A DNA stretch of 64,000 bases from Hemibagrus wyckioides (GCF_019097595.1 NC_080720.1:24526352-24590351), one strand, 5' to 3'. Positions 48,540 through 60,565 are shown, counted from the first letter of the stretch. Notes: generated by a model not told the origin, from the sequence alone. Numbers and translations: made by a program.

Positions 48540-49287
48540 AACAAGGAGGAACTCACTCCAGCGCTGTTGTTCTCAACTACAATAGGAACGTAAGTACCTG
48601 GCGATTTCCTGATTCAGACGTTCAGTCTGTCCATTGGACTGCGGGTGGTACCCGGAAATGAGGCTCACGTTGACTTCTGCAAGGTGGGTGCAGAAGGCCC
48701 TCCAGACTCTTGACGTGAACTGCGGCTCCCAGTCAGACACAATGTCTTCAGGAAGGCCGTAGGTGCAGAAGACAAACAGCATCATCACCATCTCCATGGC
48801 TGTGGGTAGGCCCTTGAGGGGCACCAGTTGACATGCTTTTGAGAATCTGTCAATGGCCACTAAGATCGTGTTATACCCCACAGAGCTGGGGAGGTTGGTA
48901 ACAAAGTCTACTGCCATGTGAGACCAGGGTCGCTTAGGGATGGGCAAAGGATCCAACAGGCCCATGGGGAGCTGGCTGCTGGTCCAAGACTGGGCACAGG
49001 TACTGCAGGATCCTATGTATTCCTCCACATCCTGGGCCAGTGAGGGCCAGAACCGGGTGCTGATCAGGGTCGTGGTGCGCCGAATACCTGGGAGAAGCTG
49101 GGCATCCTATCCACCCATCGCATAACTCTAGGATGAAGTTTGGAGGGAGGACAAGCTGGTGGTGGGGGTTCATTGGCCTGAGCCCGTTGAATTTCCTCCA
49201 CGATGTCCCATCTGATGGGGGGGGGGCAGTATAGGTTCTGGACAGCTGGGCGTGCTCACTGGGCCATGCTGATTGAATTTCCTCCAC
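48540..49287 (-). pseudogene. Ty3/gypsy integrase fragment
   Basis: The minus frame 49028-48573 reads the zinc-finger end CSTCAQ, the core with [20 protein letters not shown] (first D), [20 protein letters not shown] (second D) and [20 protein letters not shown] (catalytic E). Upstream, 49287-48934 holds the N-terminal part ([14 protein letters not shown]) in another frame. It stops at QQRWSEFL near 48545. Dead copy. Confidence 0.85.
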
Positions 49288-49450
49288 GATGTCCCATCTG
49301 ATAGGGGTGGGGCAGTATAGGTTCTGGACAGCTGGGCGTGCTCACTGGGTCATGCCGATGGGTAGAATTTCCTCCACGATGTCCCATCAGATGGGGGGAC
49401 AGTATAGGTTCTGGACAGCTGGGCGTGCTCAATGGGTCATGCCGATGGGA
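49189..49450. repeat. Three tandem 85-90-bp units
   Basis: Units start GAATTTCCTCCACGATGTCC at 49189, 49275 and 49365 and each ends with GGACAGCTGGGCGTGCTCA and a CATGC. They differ by few bases, implying recent local amplification. Confidence 0.9.
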
Positions 49451-49755
49451 TGCACATTATTGCACCTTGCACATTATTGCACGCTATTCTAATGCTTCCT
49501 TGATGGAAAGGAGCTCTCAATTCCCGATGGCATAGTTGGCCTCTGCTGGGGTTAGCTTACAGCAGGGTAGTCTCAATCTTAGGTTCTGTTTGGATAACCT
49601 TTTGACCCACCTTGTCACCTGGGCCAGGGGCATTGCTGTGGACTGGGTTCATGGACTACAGTTTTCCTTGCATCACCCCTTTATTCTGGACTACATCTCC
49701 CGCTCACCCCTGGGGCTTTCCCTCAGTTAAGATGGAGGTGCTTCAGGAGTCGAGC

Positions 49756-50144
49756 CATAGAGGGGGGATTATGTTAGGAACCACTGGGACAGTTCCCTGC
49801 CAGACCACTGGAGGGGGTGCTGCCAGGAGAATCTTTGGAGCCTGCTTTGTTGTATGTATGTCCCATGTACTTTGTGCCATGCCCCTCCTATTGTTCTGCC
49901 TTTCCGCTTGCCACCTGTCATTTACCTTGATGTTCTGACTTTCTGTGCCTGTCGGTGTCAGTGTCAGTCAGCTGTCGGTGTCGGTGTCAGTCATTTGTTT
50001 GTTTGTTTGTTGTTTGATGTTGTTTGTTTGCTGTCATTTAGTTTGTATTTTTAGGTTGCGTCATGACTTATCTTTGTCTTGTCTTACCCCTGTGAATAAA
50101 GCAGGGCTTGTTTGATCCTGTGTATGGGTCTGATTTCCATAACA
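49756..50144 (+). mobile_element. Gypsy-type 3' LTR with polypurine tract
   Basis: The LTR runs from TGTTAGG (49772) to CATAACA (50144), 373 bp, with inverted ends TGTTA/TAACA. AGAGGGGGGATTA just before it is a polypurine tract, and AATAAA at ~50096 precedes a GTTTGATCCTGTGTATGG 3' end. This fixes plus orientation, opposite to the integrase at 48540-49287. Confidence 0.75.
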
Positions 50145-50149
50145 TGCGG

Positions 50150-50858
50150 ACACACATGGTTCCCATCCACATGGTGCGGGGGACCCAGATGTTACAATAC
50201 CTAAGATAAGCCAACTTTGAACGAGTATTTAAACTGCTTATCTAAAGTTTGTTGTTAAAGCTTGTGATATTCTGCGTCTGTGTTTTGTGTTGTGTGAAAA
50301 TGCTGATCTGACCTTGGTGACCTTGCAGGAAGGAAGGAATCTGGTCCTAGTCAGAATAATGCCAGGTCCTTTATTTACCTATGTTAATGAAGAAAATATT
50401 TGTATTTGCTTCATATCAACACCAAATAAAAAATTCATACTTTAGTATAAACTTTTTTAGTGTTTATTCAAATCACATTGGCATGTTCCGATCTTTTCAT
50501 CATTCAAACTATGATAGCCAGTTCTTTGCTAAATATTGTTGGTTTTATTATGCATTGCTAAAAAGTAGAAAATCAGTAACACCATCAAAGTGGATATTTT
50601 TTGCAGAACACACTCATAGCATACATTCTACAACATAAATCAAATATTGTTTGGAAAGTAACATTGTTGCAGAAGTTCCCACAAATGTGTGATATTTGTG
50701 GAAACTAATATTATCAGTACATTTTAACTTGTGGGTTATTTTGCTTTCACCTTTCTGTTCAGGTTATCCCAAACCAACATGAGAGGGAGTAGGTCTGTAC
50801 TGAGCTGGCCATTCCATAGAGTTCTTAATTAATTAATTAATGCTTAATTATGAGCTTG
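50150..50858. other. No recognisable feature
   Basis: AT-rich with a TTAA run at 50826-50840. A short frame at 50381-50638 has no known motif. Confidence 0.4.
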
Positions 50859-50859
50859 A

Positions 50860-51850
50860 TACCATTCATACTCTGTGGTAAGTAGCAAGTGGTTTTCTTG
50901 CTGTGCCCATTGTTCTCTTAACCTCACTGTATGGGTGTGAACTGAAATAACCTGTCCTTTTGTGTCACACCTGTTCAAATTCCTTTAACATTTTAAGTCT
51001 CTATTTCCTCCATGGTTTATATGCCTGTTTTTTCTTTTTGAATCTTTTTACAACTGATCTGTTTTCTTTACAGATGATCTTTACAGATACTGTTTCAGAG
51101 TTCAACATTTCAAGCTGTTCAGTCTAATAAACATAAACAAATATCATAAACAATCAAAAACTCATTCTCACATTATATTTCACTATATAATTTATTTCCT
51201 TTATATAGTCAAATGTGCAAAATGTAACTTGAAAGAACTTTTATGAGTTCTAACTTCTAAAGTTTTATGTTGACATTTTTCATTCATAAACACTACAATT
51301 GTCACTAAATTTGACTGATATATTTACCACTATTTGAGTTTTCAGATTTAATGCTCTCTAAATTAGCTTCTGCTATGGTTATTTTCACTGTCTCTGCTCA
51401 AATTTGTCCTGACATGCATTTGCCTTCTAATACTATTTAAAAGTAATATTATCAACACCTTTTAGCACAGGCAAATAAGAGGTAAGTGGTGATTTAGCTT
51501 ATGAAAAAATGTTGATAAATAGACAAGTATGTTGTAAATCTAAACAGTATCACAAAGTGTACAAAGATGATTTTAAATCAATATCTCTTCAACCAATTAA
51601 TCGTACTCACCTGCTTCTCTTAAGCCAATAGTGATGTGGTGACAATGATTTACCTTCTTCTGTTCACCTTTCTGCAACTAAGCTGAAGGGAGGGAGGAAG
51701 ATCCAAAATAGAATGTTGCCATTCACCTCAAACCTGAATGGTGAGTTTGGTGTGTCATTTCCAGCAAAACATATTAGATAATTAATTTTCTTCTTTCTAA
51801 GTAAGAATTCATTAGAATTAACTGATCATTAGAATTAACTGATCATTAGA
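50860..51850. repeat. Diverged duplication, copy 2
   Basis: Partner of 43205-44118. It ends in TGATCATTAGAAGATAC where copy 1 has TGATCATTAGAAAT plus the hAT element. Satellite sequence begins immediately after. Confidence 0.75.
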
Positions 51851-52366
51851 AGATACATGGGAACAGTGATAAAAAATATGAACTTTGATCATTTTGATCA
51901 AAGCGCAGTGTGCTCTCTGCATTGTGCTTCTCTGGCGCTGAAAATGCAGTTCCACAAGTCTCAGGGCTCTACAAGCAATGGTTTTTCAGACAAACGCATG
52001 TGTGCAGCTGAATGGGGCAGTTTTCTTTCACTTTTTCCACATGTTTGGGGTCAACTATGATATGAAATGTGATTGGTTACATTAAAATGTCAAAATTCAT
52101 AAGAAACATTGGAAAGAGATAAAAAAATATGAATTTTGATATGAAATATGATTTTTTACATTAAACTGCAAAAAATTCATTAGAAACATGGAAACAGTGA
52201 TATTCCATGAAAATTCACTTAACAAAGTCAACTTTCATCATTTTTCATCAAACAGGCTTGTTTCCTGTCACAGCGCAGTGTGCTCTCTGCATTGTGCTTC
52301 TCTGGTGCTGAAAATGCGATTCAGCAAGTCTCAGCGCGCAACGAGCAAGGGATAGCGTTTTTTCTG
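51850..52366. repeat. ~375-bp satellite, left block
   Basis: About 1.4 monomers of the same satellite as 61271-64000. The GC-rich core (GCGCAGTGTGCTCTCTGCAT) occurs at ~51903 and ~52272. The last monomer is cut at GCGTTTTTTCTG where the provirus begins. Confidence 0.9.
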
Positions 52367-52499
52367 TGTAGTGGAACAACATGCTGTGCACACAGAAAAT
52401 TTGTGGAATGCTGAAAGACAAAAAGGGAAATAAGAAAGAACAGAAATGAAACACCGTCTCACTATGGTTCAATTATTTGAGGCTCAATGAGATTTTTAC

Positions 52500-52646
52500 A
52501 GGGGGAGGGGCCGTGGCAAGGGTAGAGGTTGAGGACGGGGCAAGCCTGGATTGTAGAGTGGATGTTTCCTGTGTGGAAAAACAGACCACTGGATACAAGA
52601 CTGTCTGAAGAGACATTGCGGGGGAGAAGCAAACACCGAAGCATGA
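52500..52646 (+). pseudogene. ERV gag nucleocapsid remnant
   Basis: A basic Gly/Arg stretch (RGRGKGRG) is followed at ~52565 by CFLCGKTDHWIQDC, a CX2CX4HX4C zinc knuckle that binds viral RNA. Two stops lie before the knuckle. Matrix and capsid are missing. Confidence 0.8.
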
Positions 52647-52649
52647 GGT

Positions 52650-53600
52650 TTGGTTGGGTCAGGGACGGGTGAGCAGCCAAGGAAGGGTAAGGTCTGATCT
52701 TTTTGTGCAATGCGATGAAGAAAAGCTTAAGCTAACTGTTCCATTTCCACCTGTCACTAAACCAATGTCTAGCAAAGTATCAGAGGTTGCTATTTCACCC
52801 TTGAATGAAACTTATGCTAAATATCATGAACCGGAATTTAAGAAAATGCCTGTGATTACATTACTTGTTGAGTAAATACCGATACAGTTTCTAGTTGACT
52901 CTGTGGGCATTTTGTGATACGATTGTGTGAATTTTCTATTTCACCTAGAATGAGCAATCACTCTCTGTGTACTATAGGAGCATCGGGGATGTCAGTAATT
53001 GAGACATTCTCTGTGCCCTTAAAATGTGTGATAGGCAATTTGAATTCTCTTTTTTGAGTTTTGCCCAATAAATCTGTTGGGCCAAGATTTGATGTGCAAA
53101 CTAAATTTAAATTTGATCAGCACATCACTACGCCATAGGATAGAATGGGGAGATAACTCCTGCTTTGTAAAATATGATAACATACCCCTGCTCTATGTGT
53201 ATAAATGGAAACTGAGTAATTCCTTTCTCACTGATGTCACACACTCTCTAGTACAGAAAGCAAAAACTCTCACCTCCTTTTCTCACACAGACTACATGAT
53301 ACCGAAAGCACTACACTGTACTGCGCACATACACAGACACAAACCACATAACAGTTATGAGAAAGAATGGTACAGGAAGTTAGATAGGCCAGACATATTG
53401 ATATTGAAGCATGTGATATGGAAAGAACACAGATGTGTTGTAGAGGTAGATTTATCTCAGGTTTCAGTTCGAGCTGGTCATCCACACCCATTCCAAATGA
53501 GTCATGGATCTCCACATCTCTCTCTAGCCAAATCCATCAATGACGAGTGGGAATCTTTGGGAGAATGGATGTTACAGGCTACTCAAAGTCATGACTAGGA
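52650..53600 (+). pseudogene. ERV protease and linker remnant
   Basis: The protease is recognisable by FLVDSVG near 52890, with the active-site D-S/T-G altered to DSVG, and by LLGQDLMCKL near 53075. A stop precedes the active site. The following 500 bases (to HD at 53598) are one frame encoding the spacer between protease and RT, ending VSLAKSINDEWESLGEWM. Confidence 0.75.
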
Positions 53601-53732
53601 ACCAACTGAGCAGCCAGCTGTTCTTTACAGCCCAAAATTAAATGCATATAGCACAGCACTAAATTGGCTGGCTAGAGCTGAGACAGGTGGGATGATGATG
53701 GGACAGATCCCAACCCATGGTACAAAACCAAT

Positions 53733-55100
53733 TTGGCCCTACCCAAATTGGAATCTTCAGATGTACGACTACGAAAAGTGCCCAAGGAATTGTGGGCGAG
53801 TGGAAAATATGATGTAGGTCTGATTGAAAATTGCCCTCCAGTGATCATTACACCAAAATCAGATTATAGGCCAAAGAGGGCTCAATATCCCCTAAAACCA
53901 GAAGCTATAGCAGGAATAACACCGGTGTTTAATTCTCTATTAATATCTGGAGTTATTGTGCCATGAGAGACGTCTCCTGTGCAAACACCACTCTTCCCAG
54001 TAAGGAAAATAAGAGCTCCAGAGGAGCCGGATGAGTGGAGATTCGTACAAGATTTGAAAGTGATCAATGATGCTGTGATCCAACGAGCACCTAATGTTCC
54101 CAACCTATACACTATCTTGTCCCAAATTCCAGTTGACAGTGCATGGTTTTCTGTTGTCCAAATAGCTAATGCATTCTTTATCATACCAGTAGATCCAGAT
54201 CAATTTTGGTTTGCGTTTTCCTTCAATGGAAAAGCCTATACTTTCACACGCTTATGTCAGGGCTATTGTGAGTCACCTACAATCTATAATGAAGAATTAA
54301 AGAACAGTTTAGATACACTGCAGCTAACTCAGAAATCTGTGTTGCTTCAGTATGTAGATGACATTCTTTTGGCCGCACAGACTAAAGAGCGGTGTGAAAA
54401 AGACACCATTAAATTGCTCTGTCACCTCGCTAAAGAAGGACATATAGCAAGCCTATCAAAACTGCAATTTGTACAACAAGAAGTGAAGTTCCTAGGACAT
54501 TTAATTTCTGCAGAAGGTAAAAGACTCGAGTTGAGTAGAGTGGAAGCAATACAGAAAATTCCCAAACTGGTTACTAAAAAACAGTTAATGTCATCTTTGG
54601 GTATGTGTTCATACTGTAGGATGTTCATACCCAATTATGCTGTGTTAGAGGCACCACTGAGTGCTATTGCAGTGATGAAGTGAAGTGATGTGGACTGAGA
54701 CTGCAAATGCTGTGTTTCAACGACTGAAACAGACATTACAGACCACACCCACATTGGGCATTCCTGACTCTATGAGAGCATTTACACAGACTGTGGACGA
54801 AAAAGGGGGGTGCATGACATCTGTTTTACTTCAAGAGCATGGGGTAGGCTGCGACCAGTGGCTTACTTCTCGGCAAAGCTAGATCCGGTAGCAGCAGGAC
54901 TTCCTATGTGTCTTAGAGCAGTGGCTGCAGCAGAGAAAGCTGTCAGTGCCTCACGAGACATCCTAGGCTACAGCAAATTAACATTGTTGTACGACATGCA
55001 GTGTCACAACTGCTTTTAGAACAAAAGACAGCACACATGACGGCCACTCGATGGTTGAGATATAACACTGTACTCTTAGAAATGCTGAACGTCACAGTTA
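53733..55100 (+). pseudogene. ERV reverse transcriptase
   Basis: The fingers (YPLKPEAIAGITPVFNSLL) end in a TGA at 53967; the same frame resumes with FPVRKIR and the palm. The catalytic motif is LLQYVDDILLAAQ at ~54345-54385 (YVDD, as in gamma/epsilon retroviruses). LGHLISAEGKR and the thumb/connection follow. The frame changes at ~54684 and again after 55017. Confidence 0.9.
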
Positions 55101-55119
55101 AATGATGCACAGTTCTTAA

Positions 55120-55720
55120 CCCTGCCACTCTTCTTCCCACAGAGCAGGATGGAGAGCCTCATGATTGTGTGAGTGTGATTAATGAAATTTGTAGTCCAAG
55201 ACCTGATTTACAGGAGATACCACTGATCAACCCTGATCTGGAACTATTTGTGGACAGATCAGCATCCAGGGACTCAGAAACAGGTCAAAAATGCATAGGG
55301 TTTGCAGTAGTGACTCAGAATGAAATTCTACTTTCATGTAAACTTCTGTCTCATTACTCAGCACAGGCGGCGGAACTCACCACCCTCATAGAGGCCTGCA
55401 AATTGGCAGAGGGTAAGACTGTGAATATTTACACTGATAGCAGGTAAGCCTTTGGCATCATGCATGATTTTAGAACATTATGGAAGCATAGGGGGTTTTT
55501 GACCTCCTCAGGCAAGCTTATTGCGCACCATGACCTGATGGCTGACCTTCTGGACACAATCCTACTTCCAAAACCTATTGCAGTATGTAAATGTGAAGCA
55601 CATACGTGTTGTAATGATCCTATTTCCACAGGTAATGCCAAAGCTGATGCAGCGGCAAAAGCAGCAGCAAAACAACCTGAACGAAATACAATTATCATTA
55701 CTATACTGTCTGCTCCTACT
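55120..55720 (+). pseudogene. ERV RNase H
   Basis: All four acidic positions are visible: FVDRSAS, AAELTTLIEA, NIYTDSR and GNAKADAAAK. TAA at 55446-55448 interrupts the frame directly after YTDSR. The domain digests RNA in RNA-DNA hybrids during reverse transcription. Confidence 0.85.
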
Positions 55721-55740
55721 CTAAATCTCACTGAATTACA

Positions 55741-56877
55741 GGGTATGGGTGACCGTGAGGAGAAACAATACTGGAGGCAGTTGGGATGTGTCCAAAAACA
55801 AGGTGTTTGGTATGGACCCACAGGAAAACAGTGTTTACCGAAGAAACTGTTTCCTTTTTATGCTAAATTGACACATGGTAAAGACCATGTGTCAAAAGGA
55901 GGGATGGTAACAGAAATAAGGAAACAATAAGGAAACACTGGCATGTTACAGGCTTTACTAACTACTCCCAAAACTTTTGTGAACGCTGTGTCATATGTGC
56001 AACAAGCAACATTGGGAGAGGCATTTCGATTACTCAGAGCACACATCCACCACCACAAAGGCCATTTGAACACTTACAAATGGACTTTATTGAGTTAACA
56101 CCAAGCGAGGGTAAGAAGTATTGTCTGGTTATAGTAGATATTTTCTCTAAATGGGTAGAGGCTTTTCCTACATCTAAGCAGGATGCTAGTGCAGTAGCAA
56201 AAGCACTACTCACAGAAATTATTCCACGGTGGGGAATTCCTGAGAGAATTGGTAGTGATAATGGTACCCCATTCGTGAATCAGGCATTACAGAAAGGCAG
56301 TGAATACTTAGGATTCATCCTGAAACAGCACTGTGTCTATCACCCAGCTAGTGGTGGAGCAGTAGAAAGGGAGAATGGCACATTAAAAAATAAATTGGCA
56401 AAATGCTGCACTGAGACAGGTTTGTCATGGGTCAAAGCCCTCCCAATAGTGTTGATGTACATGCGAGCACAAGCAAGAGGGAGAGCTAACCTGAGTCCAT
56501 TTGAAATTCTTTTTGGCAGGCCATTAACCACAGGAGTGGGTTTTCCAGGAAGCCAGAGACACAGTATCGGCGAATGTGAAGATCAAATGTTGAACTATTG
56601 CATAAATTTGTCTTCTGTGTTATGTGATATTCACAGGCAGGTGAAGGACGCCCTTCCTAAACCACATGCAGACACCCTGCACCACCTGAAGCCTGGCGAG
56701 TGGATTGTGGTGAAAGACTTCAGGAGGAAGAATTGGAAGGCCAAGTGTTGGCTGGAACCATTCCAGATTCCACTGACTACACCCACCACTGTGAAGATAG
56801 CCGAGAGAGCAACGTGGATACACACCAGTCACTGTAAGCGGGTACCAGTGCCGGATCAGGAACTAGGGGGAGAGTAA
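55741..56877 (+). pseudogene. ERV integrase
   Basis: The HHCC finger is split by a frame change near 55930 (HGKDHVSK, then CERCVIC). The core is intact from 56080: DFIELTPSEG (first D), RIGSDNGTPF (second D) and HPASGGAVERENGTLKNK (catalytic E). The C-terminal part has MRAQARGRANLSPFEILFGR and ends in TAA at 56877. It would insert the cDNA into chromosomes. Confidence 0.88.
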
Positions 56878-57047
56878 AGATTCACCGTAACCACCCCGTA
56901 TGGTAGAATTGTTGGTTTCTAGATGAAATCTAGAAAAAATCTCTAACACCCGCACTTGGAAAGACAACCCTAATGGATAGTGTTCTAGAGCCTCAGCAAA
57001 GTGGACGAGTACGTAAGGGCAGTGCCTGCACTCTGAGCACCAATATA

Positions 57048-58295
57048 CACTATATTGTCAAAAGTATTCGCTCACCCATCCAAATAATCAGAATCAGGTG
57101 TTCCAATCACTTCCATGGCCACAGGTGTATAAAATCAAGCACCTAGGCATGCAGACTGTTTTTACAAACATTTGTGAAAGAATGGGTCGCTCTCAGGAGC
57201 TCAGTGAATTCCAGCGTGCAACTGTGATAGGATGCCACCTGTGCAACAAATCCAGTCGTGAAATTTCCTCGCTCCTAAATATTCCACAGTCAACTGTCAG
57301 CTGTATTATAAGAACGTGGAAGTGTTTGGGAACAACAGCAACTCAGCCACGAAGTGGTAGGCCACGTAAACTGACAGAGCGGGGTCAGCGGATGCTGAGG
57401 CGCATAGTGCGAAGAGGTCGCCAACTTTCTGCAGAGTCAATCGCTACAGACCTCCAAACTTCATGTGGCCTTCAGATTAGCTCAAGAACAGTGCGCAGAG
57501 AGCTTCATGGAATGGGTTTCCATGGCCGAGCAGCTGCATCCAAGCCATACATCACCAAGTGCAATGCAAAGCGTCAGATGCAATGGTGTAAAGTACGCCA
57601 CCACTGGACTCTAGAGCAGTGGAGACGCGTTCTCTGGAGTGACGAATCGCGCTTCTCCATCTGGCAATCTGATGGACGAGTCTGGGTTTGGCGGTTGCCA
57701 GGAGAACGGTACTTGTCTGACTGCATTGTGCCAAGTGTAAAGTTTGGTGGAGGGGGGATTATGGTGTGGGGTTGTTTTTCAGGAGCTGGGCTTGGCCCCT
57801 TAGTTCCAGTGAAAGGAACTCTGAATGCTTCAGCATACCAAGACATTTTGGACAATTCCATGCTCCCAACTTTGTGGGAACACTTTGGAGCTGGCCCCTT
57901 CCTCTTCCAACATGACTGTGCACCAGTGCACAAAGCAAGGTCCATAAAGACATGGATGACAGAGAATGGTGTGGATGAACTTGACTGGCCTGCACAGAGT
58001 CCTGACCTCAACCCGATAGAACACCTTTGGGATGAATTAGAGCGGAGACTGAGAGCCAGGCCTTCTCGTGCAACATCAGTGTGTGACCTCACAAATGCGC
58101 TTCTGGAAGAATGGTCAAAAATTCCCATAAACACACTCCTAAACCTTGTGGACAGCCTTCCCAGAAGAGTTGAAGCTGTTATAGCTGCAAAGGGTGGACC
58201 GACGTCATATTGAACCCTATGGATTAGGAATGGGATGTCACTTAAGTTCATATGCGAGTCAAGGCAGGTGAGCGAATACTTTTGGCAATATAGTG
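57048..58295 (+). mobile_element. Tc1-like element F, full length, inside the provirus
   Basis: 1248 bp with 29-bp terminal repeats (CACTATATTGTCAAAAG left, one mismatch to the right end) and TA at 57046-57047 and 58296-58297. It separates the integrase from env. Sister copies: 3063, 30823, 34772 and 36789. Confidence 0.95.
57182..58213 (+). CDS. Intact DD34E Tc1 transposase (element F)
   Basis: The frame is open from 57098; the ATG at 57182 ([15 protein letters not shown]) is preferred because this is the usual start of the family, giving 343 residues. Residues ~1-105 hold two helix-turn-helix units with the GRPRKL hook at 59-64. The catalytic triad is D154 ([10 protein letters not shown]), D245 ([10 protein letters not shown]) and E280 ([12 protein letters not shown]), spacing 34. 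GGGGIMVWG is the glycine-rich box. No stop or frameshift. Copies B, C and D carry single lesions, so F is the best candidate for a source of the family. It could still be inactive through unrecognised substitutions. Confidence 0.93.
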   Translation: MGRSQELSEFQRATVIGCHLCNKSSREISSLLNIPQSTVSCIIRTWKCLGTTATQPRSGRPRKLTERGQRMLRRIVRRGRQLSAESIATDLQTSCGLQISSRTVRRELHGMGFHGRAAASKPYITKCNAKRQMQWCKVRHHWTLEQWRRVLWSDESRFSIWQSDGRVWVWRLPGERYLSDCIVPSVKFGGGGIMVWGCFSGAGLGPLVPVKGTLNASAYQDILDNSMLPTLWEHFGAGPFLFQHDCAPVHKARSIKTWMTENGVDELDWPAQSPDLNPIEHLWDELERRLRARPSRATSVCDLTNALLEEWSKIPINTLLNLVDSLPRRVEAVIAAKGGPTSY

Positions 58296-58547
58296 TATGT
58301 CAAGAAAGGTGAAGGTTCACTTAAAGTTTGGTGTTGTTCATAGGAATCATCTGAGAGACATTCTAAAAATCCTGCTACTGAGACAAGAAAAGGTGAACCT
58401 CGAAAAGACATCACTCCTGTGCACACTGTTTGGACACCCCAAGTGGTGTAGCTTGTGTAAACCCATTTCCTCTAGAAAAGACAAGAGTGCACCTCTACTG
58501 AAGTGAGAAAATCAAATAGTAGGTAGGACAATACCTGCAAAGCAAAG

Positions 58548-60420
58548 ATGAAAGGGTTGACGTTATCCCTTACATTAGCACTATGGCTTTGCATAGAATG
58601 GACCAAACCAGAGACTAACATAAGGAAGGAACTGTTAGCTGTATGTTAGTCTCTGGTTTGGTCCATTCTATGCACAGCCATAGTGCTAATGTGCTGATGT
58701 ACAGTGACTTGCACAACAGTGTATGATAATAAGGGAAATATATTTGAATGGGTTCATTATCTCTGCAAATACCCATGTGGGTCAAAAGGGTGGCTCTCAG
58801 TGGGGTGTAGTACCAGTACATCTTTGACGAGTCACCGTCCAGGAAGTTGCTCCTGGAGTAAGAACGGACCAACAGTTAAATTTATTTCAAACAATGTCAC
58901 TAACTCTGACAGAGGCAAGTTCTGGTGTGCTACTGAGCACTGACTCCTACGAACACACGGTGGACATCGAAGTGATTAAACCAGCCATGATAGATAGGGT
59001 AATAATTGTAGTCATACCAGCTCCAGCCCAAGCTAATTTGGAAGATAATCTCACCGAACAGATTTCCACCATTAAGGGGTCTAACGCCACTGATCTGCAG
59101 AAACGAACGGAATTCGCTATGACTAAGTGTGAAGACAATTACGCCTGTGCTTTAGCCCTTATGCAACATGAAGAACTTCAAATCAATAAGTCATGCTGGC
59201 TTTGTCTTCAAGTTCATCAGATGTTCAAAACTGTCCCTATAACTGCAAGCATGATAGAATGCAAGATCGACGTCGTGCAAACTCCCGGCTAGTATCAGTA
59301 ATGTAGTTATGATGGGGAAAAGCCTTCTGACTAGCGGGAATGTAAGTTTCTACAGAGTAAATTGCACTAAAAAACAACCAAACTATCCTACACCCCTAGT
59401 GTTCATAGTGACAAAAGAGCAGGCTGATACTTCTGTATGCAGAGACTCAGGAAAAACAAACGTGGGCATGTTGTGGTGCAAGCTAAACGTGTATGTTCTG
59501 GACAACGACAACTTTTCAGCAAAGCAAGGTGACTGCACCAACATGGGGCCTGCCAACTGCACAGCGAAGTTGTGTGGCGGGACCCAGGTATATTTCACAT
59601 GCTCTTTCACAAGACTCACTTCATCAGCTGCTGCAATATGGGTGTGTGGCAATAAGGGATTCTACTGACTCCCTACGGAGGGTTGGACAGGTTGCTTCTA
59701 CCCAGCGTTACTCACTACTGGTACATCAGTGTACATACCTGATTATGAGAACAATACTAGATAGAAGAGAGCAGTATCCAAATATAACGGTTAGCGGATT
59801 CGTGGACTAGCCCATCAGAAAATATAGGATGGTCAGTATTTCTAGGAGGAGGAACTACAGTAGCCCTAAATAAAATCAGTGGATTAGCTTATATGGTTCT
59901 GACCCTGGTGAATAATACTGAAACATTGACTACAATGATCACTGATGAACTTACACGGCTTTGGAGTGCAGTCATACAAAATTGCCTAGTGTTAGATATA
60001 CTCACGGCAGAGAAAGAAGTAGTGTGCAAGATGCTTGACATCTTGTGTTGTTTTAACATACCAGATGTGTCTGCTAATGTTAGAGGTGCTCAACCACATG
60101 AGGAATGCGATTAGACCCCCTCCACAAGCAGACAATTCATGGTTCAGTTGCTTCACTGCCTTTTGGGGAGGCTGGTGCATACACTGCTGCCCATAATAGA
60201 CTTCTAGCGCTGATGTGTGTTCCCTGCATCTGTCAGTTGGTGTCTACCACTCTACAATGATTAGTTCCCTCAACACTCAACAGGAAAATAGAGCATCAAC
60301 TCCTACAACACACAGAGGACAGATTTGATGAATGGAGAGAGCAGTTTCGAGACATTGATTTTCCACCAGATCTGACACAAACAGACTATGACCCTAAGTT
60401 GACAAATGATAAAAATTAAT
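58548..60420 (+). pseudogene. ERV envelope gene remnant
   Basis: ATG 58548 begins a hydrophobic leader (MKGLTLSLTLALWLCIEW). The frame is soon stopped inside a local inverted duplication (58572-58692). The surface part keeps cysteine-rich segments and a CWLC motif (CXXC) near 59195. The transmembrane part has LTAEKEVVC and a CX6CC motif (CKMLDILCC) near 60028-60055. At least three frame changes and several stops. Order and motifs are typical of gamma-type envelope proteins; it is not functional. Confidence 0.75.
58572..58692. repeat. 51-bp inverted repeat in the env leader
   Basis: 58572-58622 recurs in reverse complement at 58642-58692 with one mismatch and a 19-base spacer. The left arm is the env leader coding sequence, so the right arm is the copied one, and it introduces the stops. 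Confidence 0.93.
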
Positions 60421-60438
60421 TTAGCTTAGAGTGTGTGT

Positions 60439-60565
60439 GTTTTGTTTTGTTTTGTTTTGTTTTGTTTTGTTTTGTTTTGTTTTGTTTTGTTTTGTTTTGT
60501 TTTGTTTTGTTTTGTTTTGTTTTGTTTTGTTTTGTTTTGTTTTGTTTTGTTTTGTTTTGTTTTGT
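60439..60565. repeat. TTTTG pentanucleotide microsatellite
   Basis: About 25 nearly perfect TTTTG units between env and the 3' LTR. Confidence 0.97.

Noticed and set aside
50381..50638. Plus-strand 85-codon open frame
   Set aside because: AT-rich, hydrophobic by composition only, no motif or splice context.
57098..57181. Upstream ATG extending the element F transposase by 28 codons
   Set aside because: The extra part reads through the terminal region and its wording is unlike any transposase N-terminus; the family start MGRSQ at 57182 was chosen.
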